Assembly (NCBI RefSeq): GCF_002104995.1
Contig: NW_024468249.1
Span: 806,001-870,000 of the forward strand
Length of the DNA stretch: 64,000 nucleotides
Direction of reading: 5' to 3'
Source: Linderina pennispora
Lineage: Eukaryota; Kickxellomycota; Kickxellomycetes; Kickxellales; Kickxellaceae
The notes beneath the pieces were generated by a model that ran no database searches, was not told where the DNA came from, and worked only from the letters and a program-made list of their open reading frames with translations. Made by a program: the position numbers and the translations under genes. Positions 54,878 to 64,000 of the stretch are shown piece by piece (position 1 is the first letter of the stretch; every line of letters begins with the position of its first letter).

Positions 54878-55910
54878 CAAAGCGTAGCAATTTGCATAAA
54901 ATATCAGCCATGGATACTATCAGATATACTATTGCAGCCCAATATTTAGCAAGTAGATCACCAAACACCAAGTGGTTGGGCCTGCCAGTTAAACTTAATA
55001 CACAATCAATTCAGAGACAAGCACCCACCTATGATACTGTATACACAGCTGATACTGGATGTACCATATCTGATTCAGAGCAGATCTTGAGGCCTATACC
55101 TACAGTGGAAGGCTAGAACGAGAGGTTGGTATTGGTTACTTCTTAATGCAAGGGGAGGAGTCAGTGAGCATAGGTATTTTGCGAATGCTTTATGCGCAAG
55201 GAGAGCAAGAAAGAATTATGAACATCTTCGCACTCAGACTCTGGATTAGTATTAGGGACTCGTTGCATGGCTGATAGGTGTGATGTAGGTCGAAAGCACA
55301 GTGGGTGGTATAGGGCAAGAGAAAGAAATAAGGAATAAGTAGCGAAAGATACCTTATATATGAGTATGTGTGTAACTTTCGTGTAGCGCAGATTCTGAAT
55401 AAGCTGTCAAGCGATGGTATCAATCCAGAAATATGCGAGCGTTGTGAGCGTATCAGCAATAGAGAGTGACAGAGTCAAGGAATATATATTGATAAAGGAA
55501 AGCTAAAGAGATGTAAGAAAGGAAAGGCGAGCAAAAAGGTTTTATACCATCGTTCAGATGGCACAACTAAAAAGAAGAAGAGAAAAAACAGGATAAAAAG
55601 CTATGTAGTTCACAGTAATCAGATCTTGAGATCCCAACAAGGTGAGCAGGTCGACTTGTTATTTGCAGCATCATCTTTGCAATTTTAAATAGTATAAATA
55701 TTGGTTGTTGGCCAGAATAGCATATTGTCCAATCTGTGGTCAGTATTTTTGCCTACTCCCTTTGCCTATACCTGAAATCCATCGGTCTTCTGGATAGCTC
55801 CAGACTTCAGGAATAACACCTCGATATCTCAGTGTACGCTTTGATGCACTTGCAAAAACGAGGCAGATACTCGGTGGATTATTATTACCGAGGCATAGTT
55901 CAACAAGTAT
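54878..55910. other. AT-rich gene-free stretch
   Basis: About 1 kb between the acyltransferase stop and the right inverted-repeat arm. It has only short frames; no RNA or element is recognised. Confidence 0.45.
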
Positions 55911-56262
55911 ACTCTTGTGAAAACAGCAATCAGAATTGGCCACTTCGGGGGCGGCATTCAGGCTGGCAAACGAGAATGCAAAAATTCAGCAAAAAGAGGG
56001 ACCTACCGGAGTTGAACCGGTGACCTATCGGACTGCAGCCGATTGCTCTACCACTGAGCTAAAGCCCCTGATCATCGGATCCTGCTCAACAAGCTAACCC
56101 AATTTGCTCTTGTTGTTTCCATCCTTTTTAGGTTTAATGTCTTTCAGTAGCCTGTTTCAGATTATGCCATTGCTCCACTCTACCACATACTGCACTGTAA
56201 CGCGCAAAACAGTGTACCCTGTGAAATTAAGGTATCTGATGGTTTTTGAGGTGCTAAAAATA
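55911..56262 (-). repeat. Right arm of the tRNA-Cys-bearing inverted repeat (LTR-free)
   Basis: A 352-bp reverse complement of the left arm. It carries tRNA-Cys on the minus strand, then a single CAAC at the site where the left arm has its LTR. Homology stops abruptly at ACTCTTG (55911) and after GCTAAAAATA (56262). Confidence 0.9.
55997..56068 (-). tRNA. tRNA-Cys (anticodon GCA), right copy
   Basis: The same 72 nt as the left copy, no differences; followed by T5 (55995-55991). Identity over the whole gene, while flanks differ at 12 sites, suggests it is functional or was corrected by gene conversion. Confidence 0.95.
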
Positions 56263-58439
56263 ACTAGTGGCCAAATACTGCTTTGAAAATGATTATTTAA
56301 ATAAGCAACTAATAAAATAACAAATTACTAAAACTTATATCTAAGAATAACCCCTTTTAGATAGCTTCAAATAGACCCAAGAGTTGTAGTATAAGCAAAA
56401 AAGTATTATCCTTATATACCTTATTGCTACTAATGATGTATGATATGCATAAATAGTTATAGTAATAATAGCATCTGTTATTATTATGCATCAAATAATT
56501 CTTTATGATAAATAAAGCTATATCTAGCTTTGACTTTCAGTTACACAAACTACACTGAGTGAGTCCAGAATTGTATACAGCATATTGTTTAATATGCTAT
56601 TGCAACAATTACACATTTGACAAAAAGGCACTATATCAACAAATAGTGCAAAAAATAAGGAATTAGTTTATTATATTGCTTCCCATTTAAAAGCAGTGTA
56701 ATAAATTGGCGTCAGAAATACAGAATGCCGAGAACTCAGATTTGAATTAGTGACAAAGCTATTAAGGAATGCTTTAAATTTAGTACATTGATCTATGTAC
56801 TGGCAAAGGTAGCAAAATAATACATCATTTTATTCGCTTCACAAAGATGCAGCACATAAATGTTTTATTATTGCCTCGTGTTATGATACATATGAAAGAT
56901 GAGTTCATGAAGCAGCTTCCTGCAAAGAGTAGATGTACGCGGGCCTTCAGCGGAAGAGTGAAAAATTAATTGGTGGCTTGCGAATGTGCATCGATTTACT
57001 TCTTGAGCGCAGCATACTATCTATATTGGAGGTCTGCTCATGTTTTGATGACCGAATCTTGTGCCAGAATTTTAGCGATTGCCTGCATTTGCTTTTGTTT
57101 TCCTCAGGTCCAAGGTCCAGCCACGACTTTTCAAAGTTAATGCTATACGCTGAGCTGATAGTTTCGTTTTCCAGCTTGTTCATGGGCAATAGACTGAGGG
57201 TTTGGAGTTAGGAATATGGAAAGTAAAGTATATTGGAATGAGGGGAGTAAGATTTTTCTCATTTCTCAGGCGGCGGACCCGCATTAAATACATAGGCTAC
57301 AAAAGACAGGAGAACCTGCTGTGTCATGAAAACCAGAAAAAGTCATGGCCGAGAGGAATACCGTGCCTAGCTTTGCAAGGGGTTTATTGTGCATCGCCAA
57401 ATTTGCATGAATTTGTGATTCTGCTAAACACCGAATCAGCCAAGGACCGACTTTGTGGTGGTTGCAAAAGGTCTGCTGATAGTCTTTGACAATACGGTGA
57501 AGTAGTGTCGCACAAATCATAGCCCAGAGGAAATACCGGCCACGCATGATCCTATCTTCGAGGAACGTTAGAATGGTGAGGCTTAGCCTCGAGCCTACCA
57601 GCTATCGACTAAGCAAACGGTGTGGACCTGCTTTTTGCAACGGAGGATTTAGCTGTCCACCCTCTGCACAGCAGGCCATCATTCGGCTATGCCATATTGC
57701 ACACAGCTGTGAATATTGTCTGGCGCCTTTGCAGACTAAGTCTTGTCCTTCACTCCAGGGAACAGACAATAATACCATATTTATCTGCTTCCATTCATTC
57801 AGAGGTCGTCAGCCTGGAAAGCTGAGTATAGAGCAGGTTTTGGCTGTATTCGATACAGGTTGGCTGCCAATTGATCAGATGCCTCACAAGAGACAGCTGA
57901 ATTGAGTGATCGAGCAACATGTAGCCTGTACCGTGGCCGACAATCTTGGGCGTTTTCAGTAACAAATAACTACATTTAGCAAGCTGTTTAACTGGTGCCG
58001 GTATAGACTCTACAAACGCTATTTTTCCTAATAGTACCATTCAAAAATATTCAGCAACGCTGACTGGTCTTGTGCAGCAGTTTGTTTATACCACGCCACT
58101 TTTTGTACACTGCCATATAGTTCCGAGGAATCTCTGATTGCCCATCGGCACTGTATCGTACAAGTAGGGTTACATGGTGATGTGTCGCTAATCCGATCAG
58201 ATGCCATCCTGCACAAAATCGAGAAAAAGTTTAGCTGCCCACCGCTCCATATATTAATCAGTCGCGTAGTCGGCCAGGGTGTATCAAATAATAGCCCAGT
58301 CACTGGTGCCTGGTATGTGGTGCAGCCATGAGTGGTAAAGTCTTTGTTCCGTAAAACCACAAAGACCAAGCAAATATAAATAAGAATCTGTTTTCCGCGG
58401 GAGCAATCCGCCTGCGAGTGCCATGCCACATAACAACGC
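56263..58439. other. AT-rich gene-poor region
   Basis: No gene can be supported. 56.3-56.9 kb is very AT-rich. 57.5-57.9 kb is more balanced with a 119-codon plus frame that shows no known domain. The right end is the 3' flank of the CBM96 gene. Confidence 0.4.
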
Positions 58440-58997
58440 TCAGTACGTGATGTCAAGGGAGAAGATGGCAGGGCTTCCCGACTGGATGGAATTGAAGCGA
58501 ACCATGGGGAAGCTGGTATCGATAAAGAGGCTGAGCTTGTCATCCTTAGCATTCTGGCAGGCAGAGGTGACATCGATGTCGCCAGGGGTCTGGCCAGCCA
58601 CAACCTTGACCGAGCCAACTTGTGTTCCACTCATATCCTTGTTAGCACCAGCCACAGCGGTCTCGTTCCAGTTGTTATCTGTAACTAAGGCGGTCAGCGT
58701 GTACTCGCCAGTTGTGGCAACCTCAATTGGAGTCGGGATCTTGAGGACACACTTGGAAATCGGCTTGGTAGTAGGCAAGTCAAATCCCAGTAGAACGCGC
58801 TCGAAGTCGCGGTTGCCTCTGAACGCCGTAAGAGCCTTGTCCAAGCCGAACGGGATCGAGTTGCAGGGGATGTTGTTGTCGCAGGTCATACCGTTGTATG
58901 AAACAGTAGAGTCACGGGCAACGCGAACATTAATGGTGCATGCTTGAGCAAGAGCCATGGCGGCAGCAGCGATGACAGACGAGGAAAAAACCTTCAT
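58440..58997 (-). CDS. Secreted CBM96-like carbohydrate-binding protein
   Basis: A 185-residue single-exon protein. MKVFSSSVIAAAAMALAQA is a signal peptide, so the start at 58997 is firm. The mature part follows the CBM96 (DNRLRE) pattern: RVARDSTVSYNG, a short Cys pair (TCDNNIPC), FGLDKALTAFRGNRDFERVLLGFDLP, KCVLKIPTP, and the beta-rich YTLTALVTDNNWNETAVA. It ends ...IFSLDITY. In bacteria such modules bind alginate; the fungal ligand is unknown. Upstream, GTATAAG (59124-59130, minus) may be its TATA box. Confidence 0.75.
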   Translation of the reverse strand: MKVFSSSVIAAAAMALAQACTINVRVARDSTVSYNGMTCDNNIPCNSIPFGLDKALTAFRGNRDFERVLLGFDLPTTKPISKCVLKIPTPIEVATTGEYTLTALVTDNNWNETAVAGANKDMSGTQVGSVKVVAGQTPGDIDVTSACQNAKDDKLSLFIDTSFPMVRFNSIQSGSPAIFSLDITY

Positions 58998-59774
58998 TGT
59001 GCAAAATAACAGGCTGTGTTCTTAGACTGAGGAATTATGAGGAGTGGGGGAGGAGCAGAGCAGGAATGTATTTGGAGCAGAGAGAATGGCGGAATCGAGC
59101 AGAGACCAGTCCGCGGCCTCCCACTTATACGGCTTAAAGTGCGGGGGAGGGAGGGGATTCAGGACAGTGCTGACAATTATTCCAGCAGTATAGTAGAAGC
59201 AAGGTTTTTGAGTCGAACAATCCGAAAGACGGCGCCATTCACGCGAGAGAGGGGGTGCGTGCTCGCAGTGCACAACAGGTAAGGCGCTTTGAACATCCAT
59301 TTGCCACGCTAAAAATAGGGGTATCCCGCTAAAAATTTCCACTGCTGATTTGTTTATCCTGGAAACCCAATTTTAGAATTGTGAGAGGCACCTTGCCCAT
59401 GCTGAGGTCGAGTTCAGTCCTAGTCAATCACGGTGCTGCGCAGGAAAGAGCATTCCAGAAAGTCAGCTTCGCGCTTCAAATACGAGTACGCAAGGTGGTG
59501 GTGGGAATTGGCCGACCTCTAAAGATAGCCAGCTAAGCGGAGCCTATGTGCGCGCAGCCCAGCGTGGAATAGTGCCATGTCTTGTTTGAAAGGAGGGGAA
59601 GGGGCGCCGACAATGCAATAGCATATATAGGGGTGGTGGATGGGCCAGTAGCACACTCCCCATAAATTGTCGCTGTGCATTGCCTATGTGTGCCAATGAG
59701 GAGGGAGGCCACGATCTGCACGGTCTCATTTGTCAACATCACTCAGATCACCATTTCACTCTCTACTTGGAGCT
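58998..59774. other. Divergent intergenic region, CBM96 / NTR2-like
   Basis: About 780 bp between divergent starts. It contains a TATA-like TATAAG for the CBM96 gene. No gene is seen; frames are short. Confidence 0.4.
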
Positions 59775-60777
59775 ATGTTTGGATTTAAAAAGTCAAAAGG
59801 GCGCCGCAACATCCGCAAAAAGGATGACAGTGCCTTCGAAGACGACGGCGCTACGGCTGACATCGTCAAGCGCTCAGCAAAACCAGCCGCAAAGCCTGAG
59901 CGGACAATTGGCGGCAGTACAGGGCTCAGCTTTAGCGCAGAAGCAGCACCTACAGAGCCTACGCCAGGCAAATGGAATGGGAGTGTAGTGCCAGACCAAG
60001 ATACTTCTGCAGCGGACACGCGCATACCGCATTCCAAAGATGAAGGAGCGAGTATCAAATCAGCTGTTGATGAGCCAGAGAGAAATCCGGTAAAGGGTCA
60101 GCAAGCACCGTATCCATTTGCAAACCGACGGAATCCCCGATGCACAGCAGATTCTGCAAGCCAAGATATTGCGGCGACAGCGTCAGGCAGCAGGAGCATA
60201 CGGACTGGACGGCGAATTTGACGAGGACGATGAAGGATTCGGTGGCAGGAGCAACGAACCTGACTACATTTCCCTGTCAGATAACCTTGCCGGGTCACGA
60301 ATTAGCGGGCCAGGCCTTGACAATCCATACGATGACGACGATGACATCTCAGGAAACGTAGCGGCTGAGGACGAAGACGATGCCGTAATAATCGACAAGA
60401 AGGAGCGTGAGCAATACAGGGAAAGCTCGCGTTTAGCCAAAGAGCAACTGATTGAGGAGGCTCAGGAAGCCAGCGAGGCTAGCGACTGGGAGAACGAACA
60501 GCTCCGCAATGCTGGCATCACGTCCACACAGGCATCGTTGAAGCGGCAAGCCCGCAGTCGACCAAAGGACACAGGGAATTTTGAGTTTGACGATTCATAC
60601 ATGAACTTCCTTCTGGGGCAGGAGGAGGACCAGCTAGTGATTGACGAAGACCGTCTGAAGACGCTGGAGAAAGACATAGAGCAGACAACCAGTGCACTTA
60701 AAGACATAGCCGACGAGATGGAGGCAGCGCAGAAACAGTGGGAGCATTTTTCCACAATGGCAAAATCGGTAGCCTAG
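59775..60777 (+). CDS. NTR2: NTR2-like (GCFC N-terminal type) splicing factor, one frame change
   Basis: About 333 residues. The N terminus MFGFKKSKGRRNIRKKDDSAFED is Lys/Arg-rich. The NTR2-type core follows: GIPDAQQILQAKILRRQRQ, EPDYISLSDNLAGSR, an acidic stretch, and KKEREQYRESSRLAKEQL. A helical coiled-coil C terminus ends the protein. NTR2 works with NTR1 and PRP43 in spliceosome disassembly. The larger PAXBP1/GCFC proteins have this N-terminal motif too, but the C-terminal GCFC domain is absent, so NTR2 is preferred. The frame steps +1 near 60100-60121, just before IPDAQQI. No stop interrupts either half. It is followed by REV1 on the same strand, 171 bp away. Confidence 0.65.
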
Positions 60778-60948
60778 AAATGATGCACTCCCATACACCG
60801 ACTGCGGAAAAGGTTGATTGTTTTTTATTGAAGATGGGTGCGCTAGGCACACGACTTGTACCTTTTGTCCTCGGTTAACTCTCTCCCGTTTGCATCTTCT
60901 GCTTCCCATGTGTATACAGATATATATTCAGCAGCCAATTTTTATATA

Positions 60949-63881
60949 ATGTCTAACCTTACAAGCAAAACAACAGAAGACGAGAATGATAACTCTGTCG
61001 TCGAGTACCAGCTGGAGCCAGTCTTGCCTGATAGCGAGCGCTATGGCAGGAGCACCTATCTTGCCACTGGCGAACATAAGGAACCAGAGGGTGCAGACTC
61101 CACCATGAGGCTGCTTGGTGTCGAGCAAGCTAAAGAGTCTGGCACTGTAGTGCCAGGGTTCGGCGACTTCCACACATATATTGGCGAGCGCAAGCGGCAA
61201 GCTAGCCGAGCAAGCCGAGCAGCGCATTGCTAAACTACCAGCACACGAGACGATATTCTCTGGCGTCGTGTTCCACATCAACGGATACACGCAGCCGTCA
61301 CATTACGAATTGAAGCGACTGCTGATTGAACGCGGCGGCCAGTTTCTCCACTATCTATCCAAGACGAAGGTAACGCATATTATTGCATCGAGTCTGACGC
61401 TGACCAAGGAAAAGGAGTTTAGACACTATAAGGTGGTTCGACCAGAGTGGGTTGTTGACAGCGTGCGTGTTGGAAAGCAGTTGTCGTGGCACAAATACAA
61501 GCTTATCGGCCAAGGCAATACTGGTGTCAGTATAAAAGCAGTCAATGACCCCCTGTCGCAGTTGGCTGCCCAGCGGCCGACGCAAGACCCAGGACCATCC
61601 GATCTCGGACTGCTGGCAAGGCCAGCGCCTGTGATCGACAGATTCAATGAAGGGCTCAATCGGAGCTGGGTGCGAAAGAACTTGGCATCTGACAAGGACT
61701 TTATCAAGCGGTATTACGAGAACTCTCGCCTGCACCACATGTCAGCATGGCGGGCCGAGATGAAGGATTATGTTGCACAGCTGCGGTCCAAGTATAAGAA
61801 GGGCACGGGTGCAGACAAGGTGGGTCGGAGTCAGCGCATTATTATGCATGTCGATTTTGACTGCTTCTTCGTCACAGCGAGTCTGCTGTCACATCCTTAT
61901 CTGAAAGACAAGCCTGTTGTCGTTTGTCATTCAAAGCAGCTGCAGCCATCAGACAGCAACCAGATCGATGAGGATAGTTTACAGGGCATGGGCCATCCAG
62001 GGAGTACCAGCCAAATTGCATCGTGCAACTACGTCGCTCGGTCGTTTGGGGTCCGCAACGGCATGTTCCTGGGACCGGCGCGTGAGAGGTGCCCAGGGCT
62101 GATGACAGTGCCGTACTACTTTGACACGTACAAGCGTGTATCGCGGAAATTCTACGAGGAGCTCACACAAATTGCCGACGAGATCCAGGCAGCCAGCATC
62201 GACGAGGCTCTTCTTGACGTCACCGAGGTTGTGTATCGTGACTTTGACGGCAAGCCAGAGCGTTTAGCACAGCATATCCGCCAGATCCTCCTCGAGCAGA
62301 CGCAGTGCACTGCCAGTATCGGAATCGGGTCCAGTATCCTCCTGGCACGGGTGGCTACAAATAAAGCAAAGCCAGACGGGGTCTTTGCCATCTCTGCAGA
62401 GCAATTTGAAGACATTGACTTGAGGGTGCGTGATCTGCCAGGTGTTGGTTATACACTTGAGCAAGATCTTGCACAGCACAACATCACATCAGTCAAGGAT
62501 ATCCGTAAAACAGCTCTGGCAGAGCTTCAGGCCATCTGTGGCGAAAAGACAGGCCAAACACTATACAATCACAGCCGCGGAATCGACGACCGAGTGCTGG
62601 AGTCAGACAAGCTGCGCCAGGTGTTTGGGGCAGACGTTGGCTGGGGAGTCCGTTTTTCGAGCCAGCAGGAGGCAGACCAATTTATTGGACAGTTGTCAGC
62701 AGTTGTATGCGAAATGATGTGCGCCGCCAAGCGCACAGGGAGAGGGGTGACACTGAAGGTAAAGAAGCGACGGGAAGGCGAAGGCAAACCGCACAAGTTT
62801 CTCGGGCACGGCATCTGTGACAGCCTGAGCAAGAGCACGGGGCTTTCGTCAATGACCAATGACCCGGCCAAGATCTCAGCTGTATGCGTTTGACCTGCTG
62901 CAGCAGCTTAAAATCGACCCTCTAGATATTCGGTCGGTTGGGATCCAGGTGTCAAAGCTCAACTCGATGGATGTAGCAGGCGACATTGGCGATCTGTTGA
63001 CAAAACCCGCAGCTGACACATCGAAGCCCAGCGGTGCCATTCCTGTCATCGAGCTGCCGTCGGCGTCACAGTTGGACTCCAGCGTTTTTAATGAGTTGCC
63101 AGAGTCGATTCGCCAGGAGCTACAGGCGGTATACCAGCAGATCGACCCCAGCATAAACATTGTCCAAGGAAAAGGTGCGCTAAAGACCAGGGCCACTCCA
63201 ACGTCCAGCGGCTCTTCATCTGCCACGCGCAAGCCCGGGCGGAAGGCGAGCGGGAGTTCAGGGTACAGTGGTCGAGGCCGCCCACGCAAGCTAGTGTTCC
63301 CGCCAAATTCCGGTAGCAAAGGTGGCCAGAGCCTGATGCAAGCATTCCGAAAGGCCGAGGTGCTGGATCCGGTAATGCCATCGCAGATGGACAGAAGTGT
63401 GTGGGAAGAGCTGCCAATGAATATCCGCCGAGAGCTTGCACGCGAGCACACTAAGACCACGCCAACACCAACCACGCCAACACTAGCCAGAAACGAAGAG
63501 GACACGGCAAGTGTTGGTCCACAAGAACGCTTACCAGTGGCTGACCCATCTTCTTCTGAAGGCGTGGCAAAGGATGAGGGTAGCACGCATGCAGTCCCAG
63601 TACTGTTCAATGCAAGCAGCCTGGACGACGTGCTTGATCTTGTCCGGCAGTGGGTCGATGCATACTCGCATGGCCCTCTCGACGAGGATGTTGACGAATT
63701 CAGCAATTACGCTGCGTCTTTGGTCAAGTTCCATGACTTGTCCGCCTCAGAACGCATGCTCAAGCACCTGAAGTACTGGGCAAGCAGCAAGGGCAAGGGC
63801 TGGCAGCATGCTGTGGATACAATCATCAGCAATGTCAACCGAGTGTGTGTAGAGATGTACGAGTCGCATATCTTTGTATAA
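60949..63881 (+). CDS. REV1: DNA repair protein REV1 (Y-family translesion polymerase); frame changes at two places
   Basis: About 976 residues. Order: N-terminal region with FGDFHTYIGERK, BRCT domain (IFSGVVFHINGYTQPSHYELKRLLIERGG ... VVRPEWVVDSV), Y-family catalytic domain (IIMHVDFDCFFVTASL with the first metal-binding Asp, RSFGVRNGMFLGPA, YYFDTYKRVS, ASIDEALLDVTEV), and the little finger. Two ubiquitin-binding motifs follow (NELPESIRQELQ, EELPMNIRRELA), then the C-terminal adaptor domain that recruits other TLS polymerases. REV1 inserts dCMP opposite lesions. The frame steps +1 near 61190-61203 (before the BRCT domain) and 62858-62885 (after the little finger). Family-typical sequence continues across both, so this is one gene, not two. 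The start ATG is at 60949. Confidence 0.93.
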
Positions 63882-63896
63882 AACAACAGGAGGTCA

Positions 63897-64000
63897 TTAA
63901 AGCTTGCCTGCAAGTGTCTCCTGCACAGCCTTGATAACGTCATCAAAAATGCTCGCACTGGCAGCGACAACACCCTTGTTGGCGCTGAGCGTGCGGCCAA
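63897..64000 (-). CDS. C-terminal end of an unidentified gene, partial
   Basis: The minus strand reads GRTLSANKGVVAASASIFDD then VIKAVQETLAGKL to a TAA at 63899-63897. It continues past the window edge. The composition is enzyme-like, but 34 residues are too few to name it. It converges with REV1 with about 15 bp between stop codons. Confidence 0.4.
   Translation of the reverse strand, partial: GRTLSANKGVVAASASIFDDVIKAVQETLAGKL

Noticed and set aside
1..64000. CRISPR arrays, prophage, rRNA operon
   Set aside because: No regularly spaced repeats, phage genes or rRNA signatures seen; this is eukaryotic nuclear DNA.

Overview
This window is nuclear DNA from a fungus, most likely an early-diverging lineage near Kickxellomycotina (Coemansia/Linderina-like). 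The reasons are GC-rich coding with C/G-ending codons, short GT-AG introns (about 80-640 bp), a fungal gene set (PEX2, FAB1, an NRG1-like zinc-finger protein, a MIM1-like protein, CBM19 and CBM96 secreted proteins), genes rare in yeasts (RNF121, roadblock dynein light chain, CHK2 with FHA) and a Fanzor-type relic. The taxonomic placement is inference.

Layout. 0-32.7 kb is gene-dense: a 5'-truncated leucine-rich protein, a DJ-1/PfpI protein, SRP receptor alpha, a STIMATE/YPL162C-like membrane protein, a CDS1/CHK2 kinase, PEX2, a CBM19 cell-surface protein, FAB1, a long Q-rich protein, ORC6, RNF121, a roadblock light chain, a three-LIM protein, SPC3, a MIM1-like protein, TFIIA-gamma and mitochondrial citrate synthase. 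32.7-40.4 kb holds a cyclic-nucleotide phosphodiesterase, a Fanzor pseudogene and a short-chain dehydrogenase. 40.4-58.4 kb is gene-poor and partly AT-rich. It holds tRNA-Ala(AGC) and two identical tRNA-Cys(GCA) genes in opposite orientation inside ~350-bp inverted-repeat arms 13.6 kb apart. One arm is split by a solo LTR. Between the arms lie an NRG1-like regulator with very long flanks and a BAHD-like acyltransferase. 58.4-64 kb returns to dense genes: CBM96, an NTR2-like splicing factor, REV1 and the 3' end of one more gene.

How the genes fit together. Most are unlinked housekeeping functions: ER targeting (SRP receptor, SPC3), peroxisome and mitochondrion biogenesis (PEX2, MIM1-like), PI(3,5)P2 synthesis (FAB1), DNA replication and damage response (CHK2, ORC6, REV1). 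Promoters are often shared between divergent pairs.

The most unusual feature is reading-frame structure. Six conserved genes (FAB1, the Q-rich gene, RNF121, the LIM gene, NTR2-like, REV1) stay open end to end only if the frame steps forward one base at 19 places; all 19 steps are +1 in the sense direction on either strand. Three further breaks (leucine-rich gene, ORC6, phosphodiesterase) are net -1/+2. About eleven other genes are intact. Uncorrected single-base insertions in the assembly are the simplest explanation; translational +1 frameshifting is the alternative worth testing.
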